Of a stretch of 64,000 nucleotides of DNA, positions 24,165-34,718 are shown piece after piece (position 1 is the first letter of the stretch; every line of letters starts with the position of its first letter). The translations under genes were made by a program, and so were the position numbers. Source of the DNA: Turritopsis dohrnii (Eukaryota > Cnidaria > Hydrozoa > Anthoathecata > Oceaniidae); the NCBI GenBank assembly GCA_027922465.2, contig BQMF02000033.1, positions 1,116,001 through 1,180,000 on the forward strand, given 5' to 3'. The notes beneath the pieces are model-generated. The model was not told where the DNA came from. It did no database searches and saw only the letters and a list, made by a program, of their open reading frames with translations.

Positions 24165-24472
24165 ATTGCCAACCAAGATGCGTGCGCATATTGGTAGGAA
24201 ATTGACTTGATCTATTAAGCATTTATGTTGAAACTCACAGCAATTATCGAGCAAAAAACACTAATGTTTATAAACATCACGTCACTTAGAAACTCTACTA
24301 TACGTTTGTCACAAATTAAGACAGAACAACACAACTTATAGATGAGTTTCTTAGTGACGTAATGTTTATAAACACCAGTGTTCTTTGCTCGATAATTACG
24401 GTATATTGCAACATAGAATAATCATTAATCAAGTCATTTTCCTGTGAGTATGCGCACGCAGCCTCGCAGGAA
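24165..24472. mobile_element. Hairpin MITE about 310 bp
   Basis: The arms are inverted copies with matching blocks in the same order: GCGTGCGCATA, GGAAATTGACTTGAT, AATTATCGAGCAAA, ATGTTTATAAACAT, ACGTCACTTAGAAACTC. Together they span almost the whole element, so the transcript could form a long hairpin. Exact ends and TSD were not resolved. Confidence 0.65.
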
Positions 24473-24640
24473 ATAAAAGTCTCTTTATACACTTCAAAAT
24501 GTTCTCACTTTATTGGGTTCTCTGGAGTCCCCTTAAAGACAATCGACATTAGAAAGTTTCAATACACATTAGCACTTCCTATCTATTTTCATACATTGTA
24601 TTTGAATTTTAGTATGTACAAGGCATAAAAGTGGTGCCAA

Positions 24641-25456
24641 GTGTCAATATATACGATCAAAAGATCGTCCGTAGTGAGAATGGTAAAGCGTAACGGTTGG
24701 AAGAATTACAAAAGAGTCAAAACGCCACGAATGAGTGAAGCCACGAAGCAAAGACGCACAGAAAGAGCTGCAGCGCTTGCAGAGAGGTTTGGAAAAAGCA
24801 AAAGGAGCATCGAACGTTGTGTGTGGCAAGATGAGAAGGATTTTACTCTAGAGGTACCAATGAACAATCAGAACAGTAGAGTGTATGGTAAGGAGAAGAA
24901 AGCTGATGTTCCTGACGGTAGTCTGTTTCATGAAAAGAACAAACAGAGTAAGAAAGTCATGGTTTCCGCTTGTGTTTCATGGTATGGTGCAACCAAGCCT
25001 TTCTTCGTCAACAACAATGGTATCAAAGTAAATGCTAAATCGTACCACAGACACCTAAACAAACAACTTATTCCCGAAATTGATGAACTCGTTAAACGAA
25101 AGGATTGGGTGTACATCCAGGATAGCGCGCCATCCCATCGGTCGAATCTGGTACAAGATTATCTTAAGGAGAGATTGAAGAAACGGTTTGTGAAATCAAC
25201 TGAATGGCCCCCTTCGTCCCATCACTGCAATCCCCTTGACTATCACTTCTGGGATAAAATAAAGTTAAAAGTGTATGAAAACCGATTTAACCAACCATTC
25301 GATAATGAGGATCAATTGAAAAGAAGAATAAGAAGAGTCTGGTCAGAAGTAGCGCAAGATGTGGTCGAGATACGCAAAGCTCTCAAACAGTTTGTTCCTC
25401 GTTTAGAAACTGTTGCTGAAAAACAAGGCAATTGCAGTAAAATGAAATTCAAATGA
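24641..25456 (+). pseudogene. Tc1/mariner-superfamily transposase, probably truncated
   Basis: The frame is 271 codons; family members are usually about 340. The C-terminal half is diagnostic: YIQDSAPSHRSNLVQDYL with the second catalytic Asp at residue 161, then WPPSSHHCNPLDYHFWD with the third at residue 200, a DD38D spacing. A plausible first Asp is in WQDEKDF near residue 64. The N terminus retains only a short basic helix-turn-helix-like stretch. A mariner-like end (TTGGACCACCCGGTAT) sits downstream at about 25777-25792, but no matching left TIR was found, so the element is probably 5'-truncated inside the 9-bp-TSD element. Activity is unlikely although the frame is open. Confidence 0.7.
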
Positions 25457-27182
25457 AAACTTTGAAAACTGTATTCTTTGTCTATCAATGCAACTTTTGC
25501 ATCGTGAAAATTATTGATAGTTTGAATTTTGATTGTTTTAAACTCGGCTTGTCAAATTTCATTTCACCTTTTTGACGTCAATCTTTTACGATTTTCCTGC
25601 AATAAAAAATAAGTGGTATCTAGAAAAAATATCATAGTTGTCCCTAAATCCATTCGTTTGAGTCCGGTTTCCGTTTTTGAGCCCAAAAGTACTTATAGTT
25701 TTCCGGTGCGAATTTCTGCGACTCTAGGTAAAAGACACTAAGCTTTATAAATAAAATAAATTTGGACACGTTTTTTTTGGACCACCCGGTATATTAGTAT
25801 ACTTAAAAATGATGTTTGTTGTATGTGTTAACTACCCTTATTATGTATGCTGAAAAAGAAGTATTTTTATTATGAATTCTTGTAGGATCTTGTGTAGGAT
25901 CCTGTCAGGATTTGAACCAGATTTTAACATATGTTGAGTGAAATTTGTTGTTAGTTTCAAGGTTACTATGTGATCTAAAACAGGATGGTATTCTGTATGA
26001 ATACTGATATTTCAAATTTCAGGGAAATTGCTTTTTAGATTGTTATCTTCCCTTAAATCGTCTCAGTCGTTCTTGTCAGTCCATTCTTCTCTCTCTGACA
26101 ATTTGCAGGATTTTTATAACCAAGCTATGTGACGTATAATAGTTTTAAATCATTACATGGGATCTTTAATCCATTATGACAGATGGTTTAGTTTTGAGTA
26201 AACGCTGTATTGTTGTTAAGTGTAAAGTTTACCTTTATCCTTTTATGTATTTTGCTAAATGATATATATACAGCTTAAGATTTAGAATTCTTAAGTCAAT
26301 GAAAATCCTACAAATTGTGATATACCGTAAAGTAAAAATTAGATTACATTTTCATTCTTTGTATGTGCACATGCTTGTTTTAGTTTTTGATCCCATTTCT
26401 GGATTGCAATGTTTTGTTAAGACCCACATATTGAACAATTTTGCTTCAGAAACGTTGTGATTTATATTCATCAACTGAAGCCACTAAATTCTAATAAGGA
26501 ATCTGAGTGTGAATGGAAATTAGCTATGTAAATTTAATAATTCTATGATATTTAAATATGGAAATATAGGTCAATCTGTGATTAACAAATAATGTTTCAA
26601 CTATGTATTTGTATGTATTTGTGATTTCTGTAGTTTTATTGTTGATAAAATTCAAAAATCGTGTCATAAAAAAAATTCATGTTTTCCTCCCAGAAATGAT
26701 TGAAGATGCTCATCCTCATATCTCTGAATATGCTCTTAAATTTTAGCACATGTGTGTGAGCCTGCAATTAAAGTTCTTAGAAACTATGTTCTTCTAAAAA
26801 AGACTGCCATAATTCATCACTGTTCTGTTTTTTAAGTCAAAAGAACATGAAAATTTATCTTGTTCACTTGTTGATTATTTTAAGAACTTTTTGTTGTTGG
26901 CCTTCTCAGTGTAAATACATAATGTCACCATACCAGTGCTTTTTGAATTGAAATGATAGCTAAAATAATGTTATTTTGAATAATTAAATTTTTAGACTCC
27001 AATTCTTATCTTCCTCAGCAGTAACTCGGATGATTTCTTCTTTTTACTCGAAAATCCTGCGGTCGTTGTAATATTTTCAGCCAATAGAATTCGTTAATTC
27101 GGTAGCGTTCGCCAGGGTCTTCTTTGCTGCTATCCGTATATCGAAAAGGCAAGAGACCCTGGGTTCGAGGTTGGTCATCAGA

Positions 27183-29800
27183 AAGATCAAGACATCAAGA
27201 CAAAAAGGTTTAAAAGTTTAGGAGGATTCAAACAATCCTTTAATGTCAGCTATGATGATTTGGGTGGCTACAAACAACTCATTTCCGGAATTTATTTTAT
27301 ATTCTTTTTGATTTCTAAACCTGCACTTTGACTACTGTACTTGATAACTTTTTACTTGCAACCTTCCTTGCTCTTTCCATTTAAGACACATCTTTGAATT
27401 TTCTGTAGCAATTTTCATGATAGTGTCAACTGCAATATAACTGACTATTCTGGGCAATGAATAACAAGGTAAACAATGCAACCTTAAACATAGGATATAG
27501 AAATAAGTAGATTATAAAGCAGCATCTAATAGAGACTAAATTCATAGGGTGATAATAATATTTTATAGGATTTCGATACAGAAAACATATTTACATTCAG
27601 TAAAATTTAAGTCTTAGCCTTTAATGAAGTTACAAGATTGTTTTATTAATTATTTTTCATAACCTTTTTTCTAATTATATTATATATGGCAGCTATAATA
27701 TTAGTACTAGTTACTCTGAGAGGATTGTTTTGCCTTTCTTTGCTTTGTTTCAATTATATATAATGATTTTTGTGTGCCTAAACCCTCGTTAAGCAGTGCT
27801 ACTGTTTAGGCTTTTGTATTTTTCGATAGTTATATTTAAGCGACATTCAAACAGTAGCCATTCTCTCCAGCATAGAGAGACAGAGAATGGATAAAATAAC
27901 AAGCCTGACACGACACGCTGAACCAGTTCCTCTGGTGATACTAACCACTGTTCATGTGCATTTAAAAAACTATCAAAGGGTCTTCTGCAATATTATGTTT
28001 ACTGTTCCTGCATTATTATTCCCAGGAAAATGAAGAAAGCATATTCCACCTTAAAGCTATCCCCTAACAACGTGGTGAGCAATTGTTTATCATAACTAAA
28101 GTTAGCATCTTTAGTTTTTTTACCGATATTATTTTACAGACCTGAAATATAAGCACATTTTAATATCAAGCGCCACGGAAAGATAAGTCTGTAAAAGATG
28201 CACTAGAACATAACACTTATAATCGTTCACATACGAAACAAAACGATAGACCCGATAAACTGGAATTTTAGACCTAATTTGCAAACAAAGGGACCAGGTT
28301 ATGAGTGGGAACTTTTTCGTTCTGTTATCAGTAATATTTAACTCGAGGATTTCTGCATAGAAACTGTGGTCTGCGAGTTGTACAGCGGGCATGACAAGTT
28401 TTTGTGGCACAGACGCCGACGTAATTGTAGGAGATCAAAGTTTTACCTGGAACTTCAGATGAGTAAGTCGATTTCTTATAGGTTCCTTTGTTGCAAATCA
28501 CTTTTTAAATAATGCTACTGTTTCTAACGCTTTTAATTGCATTGCTCATCCCAATTGATACTTTTAAATAAATGTAAACTCAACGGAAACAATGGAAAAC
28601 TAGTGTTACCAAAGAACAAACATTCAATAACTTACATTTTATAAATGACAAGAGGAGCAACAAGACCAACCAGCTAATAAAATGATTGTTAAACATGTTT
28701 CTTCAAAATTCAAAACGATACTAACAAGCAAAATCTGATTAGATACAGATGAAATTTTATAACTTGTTCAAACCAATTAAAATTACTATTAAAAATACTC
28801 TTAAAAAAGACTATTACTACTATTTAAATACTAAAATACTATTAAAAAAAGATAAAGTTCATGGTAACGTAATTGTTATGTAAACTGTTTGGATAAAAGC
28901 GACAGGAAAAATATCTACGGAAAACCATCACATAAAATAAGAGAGGATTGTTTTTGTAATCACATGGTTGCGTGAAATTTGATTGACGTCGTCAATGGCG
29001 TTATTTTTAAATTTCCCACTGTTTTGTAATTTGCCGTGTTTTCTTTTTTCAACATTCGAATAGCCGATCGCACATGAAATTGACAACTTTCGAATGTTTA
29101 ATATGATTAACCAGTAATGACATGTTTAGTTTCGTGACAAGAGGAAAGTTTAGTTTCCTCTTTTAGTTTCGTTCATTTTTTGAAATTTTGAAATCTCCCG
29201 AGCGAAACGAGAAAAAACTGAACTCGGGAAATTTATCCCAAATTTCCCTCTCAAACATATGATTACTAGTACTAATAGTTCAAGTTGTATCAAGAATTGA
29301 TTTAAAAAATTTAATTGTAAGTTAATTGTCAAACAAACAACGTTGGCGATGAATTGTAGATTTTTCTGACCAATATAAATGATTACTTACTTTTCCATCA
29401 CATTAATATTTGTTGTCTGAAGCATTGGAAAATTAGCTTAGTTCATTTTCAGTATAATTTTGAAGTGTCTTATGCTATTGGATGGCTTTCTATGTCACGT
29501 ATTGTTTATAAACGTTGATTTTCTTTGTTGTTAGTTTATTGAATGATTCAATAAGGAATATTAAGGATCTTAGGGGGTGATCACATGAAGCCCCCTCATG
29601 GCCCCCTAAGGCTCGGTTAGACGGGCTGATAAATTTTTATGATCACATGGAAATGTATCATCCCGTTTAACCGGGCTGAAGAATTGATCACGTGATATTT
29701 GTTATATTTGTTCAACTTTACGCATGCGCCGTGTATGCAATTTCATCCCGGCAAAGGGGGCCAGCCGGTTGAAAGCCAAAAATTCGTCAGCCCGCTTCAC
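27183..29800. other. No supported gene apart from a fragment at 28.1-28.4 kb
   Basis: AT-rich. A hairpin occurs at about 27779-27815 (GCCTAAAC...GTTTAGGC). The stretch 29570-29800 is richer in GC with GGGCTGA and AACCGGGCTG blocks, probably a mobile repeat. Confidence 0.45.
28129..28420 (-). pseudogene. Unidentified conserved coding fragment
   Basis: The minus-strand frame reads ASVPQKLVMPAVQLADHSFY and then AEILELNI...KKFPLITWSLCLQIR, where a GT donor-like site follows. Its first 20 codons recur in decayed form at 21931-22000 on the other strand, which argues for real ancestral coding sequence. I do not recognise the family. A transposon-encoded protein is my best guess because of the duplication. 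Confidence 0.35.
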
Positions 29801-29807
29801 CGAGATC

Positions 29808-29855
29808 TCGGTTAAACATAGTTTCATCCTTTCAGAATCCTCAGCTAACTGAAAT
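29808..29855 (-). ncRNA. Hammerhead-like core from an old Penelope-like element
   Basis: On the minus strand CTGAGGA (29844-29838) is followed by a three-pair stem TCT/GGA closed by GAAA, then TGAAAC. This is the CUGANGA...GAAA hammerhead core, with the same T at both base-of-stem-II positions as in the intact copies at 60.5 and 62.4 kb. Stem III can form two pairs (AC/GT). Stem I is poor. Without the 3.5-kb insertion that begins at 29857, it would lie about 70 bp downstream of the Penelope coding tail at 33.4 kb, as in the intact element. Confidence 0.45.
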
Positions 29856-30341
29856 ATACGGAAGCCCATTTAGGGCCATCTTAACTCCATACTTAATTCA
29901 AGGATACGATCTGCAGATAATTCTTCGATCTGCAGATAATTCTTCGATCTTAACATAATTTTTCGATCTTAAGATAATTCTTCGATCTTAAGATCTGAAC
30001 ATCATGAAACACGTGACTTCACTTCGTTCATAATGATAATGGCGGATGAGAAGCGTGAGTTGCTTCTTTTTTTATTCAGTCTCTCTTCAGTAGGCAGGTC
30101 AAATTTCTGATACCAATGGCAAATAATTCTTGGTATCGTATTAGTTTGATTATATCTTTCCATGCGTTTTAGGAGATACATTGATTGTGAGGTATTTCTT
30201 TAAAAATTATGCATTATAAAGAAATTGTATCGTGCCTGAACGGAATCCACGGGATAGCTCTTAGGTAACATCTAAATTTTTAAGATTTCCATTGTGTTGC
30301 TCCTTTTCAGTTTGATTTCTCTCGATCCTTCGTCATTCTAG

Positions 30342-32224
30342 CATCCGGCAACTCAAAAGAATTCTGCAGAATTTTGGTTTGGCTCGGAGAAAGGATAAAG
30401 ACGACCATGGAACCGTGGAGAATATAATTCAGGTATTAGTAAGGTATTATTCAGGCATTAGTAGCATCACTTTTAACTTTTGTTTAAGGTGAATGACTTC
30501 TTTTTGATGTAGCTTGAGCTTCTTGGAAGTGGCAAACATATGGGGTATAAATCTTTGCATCAAAAGGTGGTTAATGTTTACAAAGTTCGGGCTAGTAGGT
30601 TAGGGATATTACTAATTATATTATGTATAAATAGCTCTAATATATTTTCTTAAAAACTTTCAATGTTTTCAAGGGAAACCGTTCGGTCTATCATCAAAGA
30701 GTTAGATCCCGAAGGAGTGGAAGCACTCTCAATACGCCGTCCTAAGCGCCGCTCTTATTTTAGCAAGGTAGGTTTCTGTGTCTGTTTTGTTTTTGTCGTT
30801 TGTCATTTAGACCAATTTCCAATAATATCGCACATGAAACCTTAAATCACGTGTTTTAGGGTCCCAATTTTTCATGGCATTTAGATGGACTTGATAAAAT
30901 TAAACGCTATGGTTTTTGTATTCATGGTTGCATTGATGGGTGAGTTCGTCATCATTTTCCAAAAGTCAATAAAACAATTTAAAAAATTACAGATTTTACG
31001 TTGAAAAAATAATTACAGCTATTCCAGAAAGGTGTTGTGGTTAGAAGTCACTTCTTCAAATAACGATCCATGTATTATTGCGTCTTACTTCTTTTACAGT
31101 ACGTGGCGGCAATTCAAGGTATAAAAGAGGATCATCGTTACCCAACACATTTCATATGCTCTTTATAGCTTTACAATTACTAATTTTAGGTACAGCCAGA
31201 AAAATTCGAGGGGATTTCGGAACTGAGAATCTCAATGTGGCTGTGATTCAACGGTTTTTCCGAGATCAACATAACGACGCTTTTGCTGGTGCAAAGAGTT
31301 TCTTATTCGGCAAATCTACGTCGAATCAGGTAATGGCATTTGTAATTTACCTACCAAGTTTCCTACTTAGAACGGTTTTTTTTAGCGAATTGAGGCTTTG
31401 TGGAGTAAATTAAGAATGACGTTTACGCAATATTGGACAGATTTTTTCAAAGTATTTTCTTGTTATTTTTTATTCTTTTTATTTAACCAAAACGGTTATG
31501 ACGATAACTCTTTCTCTGTTGCGATTATAGGATATGGATAACAAAGGAGAACGCAGCCATTGTGAGGACGAAACGTATTGGTACTTCTTGTTCTTCTTCG
31601 TAGTAATGAATAAATAATAAACTTTTGTAAGTTACTATTTAATCATGATTTCATTTGATTTTTTTTCGATTGGGAATGTTTACGATTTTGCTTTACTCGT
31701 GTCATTCAAAAACACTTGGATACAGCAAGAGAACTTCATAGTCAGCACCGTATTCGTCGGTATCGAAACCAAACGTCCCCAAATGGCCGACCCGATCTAA
31801 TTTATAGTTTACCATCGAACTACAGTAAATATAACTTATTCTTTACTAAGAATTAAGTCAGCTTGGGGAAAACTTAAAAGTCGGGGAAAAATTAATCACC
31901 AATCTGTGAAATTAATCACTTTCCCCGGGTTTTTTCCGATAACGTAGTACGTTAAAAAGACAGTATTGCACCAGCGCCTCAAACTGCAGTGAAATTTCTG
32001 TTTACTTATTAGATACTCAAGATTACAAGGTGTCTGTAACTGAAAGTGATATCAACATGGCATGGCATGAAGCCGCCAAGGAAAAACAGGAATTTGGTTG
32101 CTCTAAAGAATTCTTTCTATTTGCTACCACTGCGATGCGATTTCATGGCTGGGAATACCCAAATGATGAATGGGAAGCAACAACTTTGTTCAGAAATTTA
32201 TCTTCAGTAATGTTAAATCTGTAA
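30342..32224 (+). pseudogene. Intron-rich integrase-core transposase
   Basis: Exons read from splice sites and motif continuity: 30342-30432, 30513-30598, 30674-30767, 30860-30939, 31019-31118, 31190-31329, 31386-31451, a doubtful one at 31531-31619, about 31690-31822 and about 31992-32224. They give RQLKRILQNFGLARRK, GYKSLHQKV, VRSIIKELDPEGVE, GPNFSWHLDGLDKI (first Asp region), SRKVLWLEVTSSNN, IRGDFGTENLNV (second Asp), IQRFFRDQHNDAFAG, RIEALWSKLR (Glu) and HRIRRYRN...GRPDLIY. This is a DDE integrase-core transposase family found in fish and invertebrates. A one-base frameshift near 31100 and a poorly matching exon around 31531 suggest decay. N-terminal exons were not identified. Confidence 0.75.
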
Positions 32225-32229
32225 CTTTT

Positions 32230-33180
32230 ATAAAAATGAAAAAAGATTTCCACATCTTACCAATTTTGAAATAAATCTCTCTTTGAGCACAGATCTTATG
32301 GACATAGGTAACAAGATCTCAACTAATAACTCAAAATTTGTACCTTAACATAGGTTCTATATCGATTTAAAAAGCCAGGGTTTATACAAGACAAATATAA
32401 AATAAAAAAAACGTTAGCATTTTTGCGGTATAGCATTATCCTAAACGTTTATTAACAAAAAAAGAACTAAAGTAACACCCAAAAATTCAGGCGCATAACA
32501 TTTTGTCTGAAAGACATCGATGGAGGTATGTTTGGACAGAATAGGCAAGTGCTTTAATTGAGATTAGGTCTAAGAAGGCAAAATCTAAGATCACAAATTG
32601 AAAATGCTAACAAAATTTTCAACAAGAATATCTATTTTTCAAATCTACATGACAGCTATAAAAATGTAGTGAAAATATGTAACAAAATATAAAATTTCTT
32701 GCATAAATATCAACAAACAACAAAGTTGTAATAAGCAATTGCGATGACCTGATTAACTTTTATATCATCCTTAGTTTTACTCTCTCGTATAGGCGGAATA
32801 GGGCGAGAATGGATTTAATTTATATTTCTTCAATGAGACACTTCGTAACTATTACACTAGTAAAAATCGAACAAAAACATTTGATACTTTAACGCTTATT
32901 CTGACAACAAAGAAAATCCAGATCACTGGAGAAAGAATAAAATTTGCCCGTACACAAAACTTCCGAGCTGAAAAAAAATCTATCAAGTTTAAACTAAACA
33001 TATGAACAAAATATAATAGGAGTAGTACAGTAACAAAACATAGAAATTCTGACCTATTTCAAGTCTAATTTAGAGTAGGTTTGAAATTGCCTTTTCATTT
33101 CTCAAATTTGACTCCCTGATTACAGGTCATGACTTAATCACACAAATTTTTTAATCTTCCATTGTCCAGTATTTGGCCAT
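32230..33180. other. 3' noncoding part of the 6-bp-TSD element
   Basis: AT-rich sequence between the last transposase exon and the right TIR. No gene seen. Confidence 0.5.
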
Positions 33181-33399
33181 GTTTGTTTATGGTTTTAGCC
33201 TCGGGTCGTAGTTACGATCTTAAGATCGAAGAATTATTATTATTATTTTTTTCGAAGAATTATCTGCAGATCGAAGAATTATCTGCAGATCGAAGAATTA
33301 TCTGCAGATCGTATCCTTGAATTAAGTATGGAGTTAAGATGGCCCTAATGGGCTTCCGTAGAAATACGTTACAAAAACATACAATGTATTGGCTTCTAT

Positions 33400-33640
33400 T
33401 TCGATTGGTTTTGACGTCATAAGTTGTTTAACTTGGTGACGGCACTTCGCTACGAGTTCATCACGCTTGTTCAGGAGGTTTCTGTCCCCGCTTTTTTACA
33501 GTATCAGAAGTTTGTCATTTAAACATAGGTTGCACTTTCCCGTCGAACGATTGTACGGCCAGCATTTCTTTTGATATGATATTGTTGGTGATTCATTTCT
33601 GTTTTTCAATCTCCTGCCGACAGAACATCCAATATGTATA
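33400..33640 (-). pseudogene. Penelope-like element, inverted C-terminal tail (old copy)
   Basis: The minus strand reads SYQKKCWPYNRSTGKCNLCL, then, after a frameshift, NLLNKRDELVAKCRHQ. These align with SAPYSPETKKCLLCL and NLLNKRTEVIAKCRHR at the C terminus of the intact element at 60.6-62.1 kb. It lies head-to-head against the plus-strand Penelope fragment starting at 33633, the same layout as in the young element. Confidence 0.75.
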
Positions 33641-34081
33641 AACTGACGGAAGAGAAGTACAACAAGATTCTCCAAGACGCTACCACTAAAACATACAAGA
33701 AAACGACTTCCCAAGTATGCGAATCGATCAACCACGATGGAAAGAGAATAGCTGGGAAATACAAATTTTCAGACAGACGTGACGATAGGTGCGTATGACG
33801 GTGCAGAAATCTGTGAGTTAGTTGGACTATATATACTCTCGCAGATTTCGAAATCTTACAACAAGAATGACATTGGTCTGTACAGATACGACGGCCTAGC
33901 TGTTTTTCATAACATCAGCGGTCCCAGAGCAAACACGAAACACTTCCATGCCATTTTCAAGAAGAATGAACTCAACCTTGAAATTGAATGTAACCTGACC
34001 ATTGTAAATTATTTGGACGTAACCTTCAATCTAGAAAATGGTACAAAGCGACCATAACGTAAACCCAATGACGAAACGATA
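33633..34081 (+). pseudogene. Penelope-like reverse transcriptase fragment (old copy)
   Basis: The first part (NMYKLTEEKYNKIL...TYKK) matches the region before the RT domain of the intact copy (NMYKMEKVDY...TYKK). A deletion then removes the first RT motifs. The frame resumes at TDVTIGAYDGAEICELVG and continues through YRYDGLAVF, where the intact copy has YRDDGLGIF, so a catalytic Asp is lost. It reads on past a stop after TKRP to RKPNDETIY, where the pogo element interrupts at 34084. Codons just after the pogo element (KSSHPS near 39445) may be the continuation. Confidence 0.75.
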
Positions 34082-34449
34082 TACAGTAGAGCCTCCAATT
34101 ACCGGACACTCTAAAAGGCGGACACATCTGATTAGCGGACAAAATATTTTTCTCCGGCCATTTTCTAGTCAAATCCTTATAAAATAGTCTCCAAAAGGCG
34201 GACACTCAATTAGCGGACACCTCCATTTAACGGACAAAAATTTTTGCACGGAATGGTCAAAAACCTATTTTTTCCCTCCAATTAGTGGACATCGAGGGTA
34301 AAACTGGTTTCAGACATGAAAATACAAGTAATGAGTTTCTTAAACCATCTATTTCAAACATTTTTTTGTTTTGTTTTCCAAATGTTTATTACAAAATTTC
34401 AGCTTTTTCTTTACCCAGTCAATAAGCTTTCCTGGGCCGGTAAAATAAT

Positions 34450-34718
34450 AAATAACTAGCCGCCAAGGCGGCGTCGCTCGCTGCCCATGTTCAGCCTGCG
34501 TTGTATCACCACCTGCTCCAAATTATTGCACTTAACACCAGCGATTAGACTTCCTTTGCTGCTGGCTTTGTCACTTAATAAAGCTCGTTTGCACGTTAAT
34601 AGAAAGAAGATATTATATATATTTCGCAGACCACCGTTCACTGCGTTGCATCATTTTACAAATAAATTCTTCCCAATCACAATTACATATCTTCATTGCA
34701 GCAATTGACACTCGGATT
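34450..34718 (-). other. Probable 3' UTR of the non-LTR element
   Basis: The segment between the RT stop and the resumed pogo sequence has no match to pogo. A GCCGCCAAGGCGGCG palindrome lies at 34460-34474. The exact 3' boundary was not determined. Confidence 0.35.

Larger units (their letters stand above)
23258..27173. mobile_element. 3.9-kb DNA transposon with 9-bp target duplication (MuDR-like)
   Basis: The TIRs start CAACCTCGAACCCAGGGTCT and match for about 69 bp with one mismatch. The 9-bp duplication GTCATCAGA lies at 23249-23257 and 27174-27182. Nine-base duplications are typical of the MuDR/MULE group, which is why I place it there. No MULE transposase was recognised. The interior holds a hairpin MITE (24165-24472) and a Tc1/mariner-type transposase (24641-25456), both probably nested. 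A diverged copy of one end lies at 40351. Confidence 0.8.
29857..33360 (+). mobile_element. 3.5-kb DNA transposon with 6-bp target duplication (IS3EU-like)
   Basis: The TIRs begin TACGGAAGCCCAT and run about 140 bp. Within them a short unit (ATCTGCAGATAATTCTTCG and complement) is repeated three to four times on each side. GAAATA flanks both ends (29851-29856 and 33361-33366). The interior encodes a spliced integrase-type transposase. The IS3EU assignment rests on the 6-bp duplication and integrase-like protein as I recall that superfamily, so treat the name as tentative. The insertion separates a Penelope tail from its ribozyme. Confidence 0.85.

Noticed and set aside
24641..25456. Domesticated host gene from a mariner transposase
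   Set aside because: The frame is open, but the N-terminal DNA-binding half is largely missing and a transposon end is close downstream, so a truncated element is simpler.
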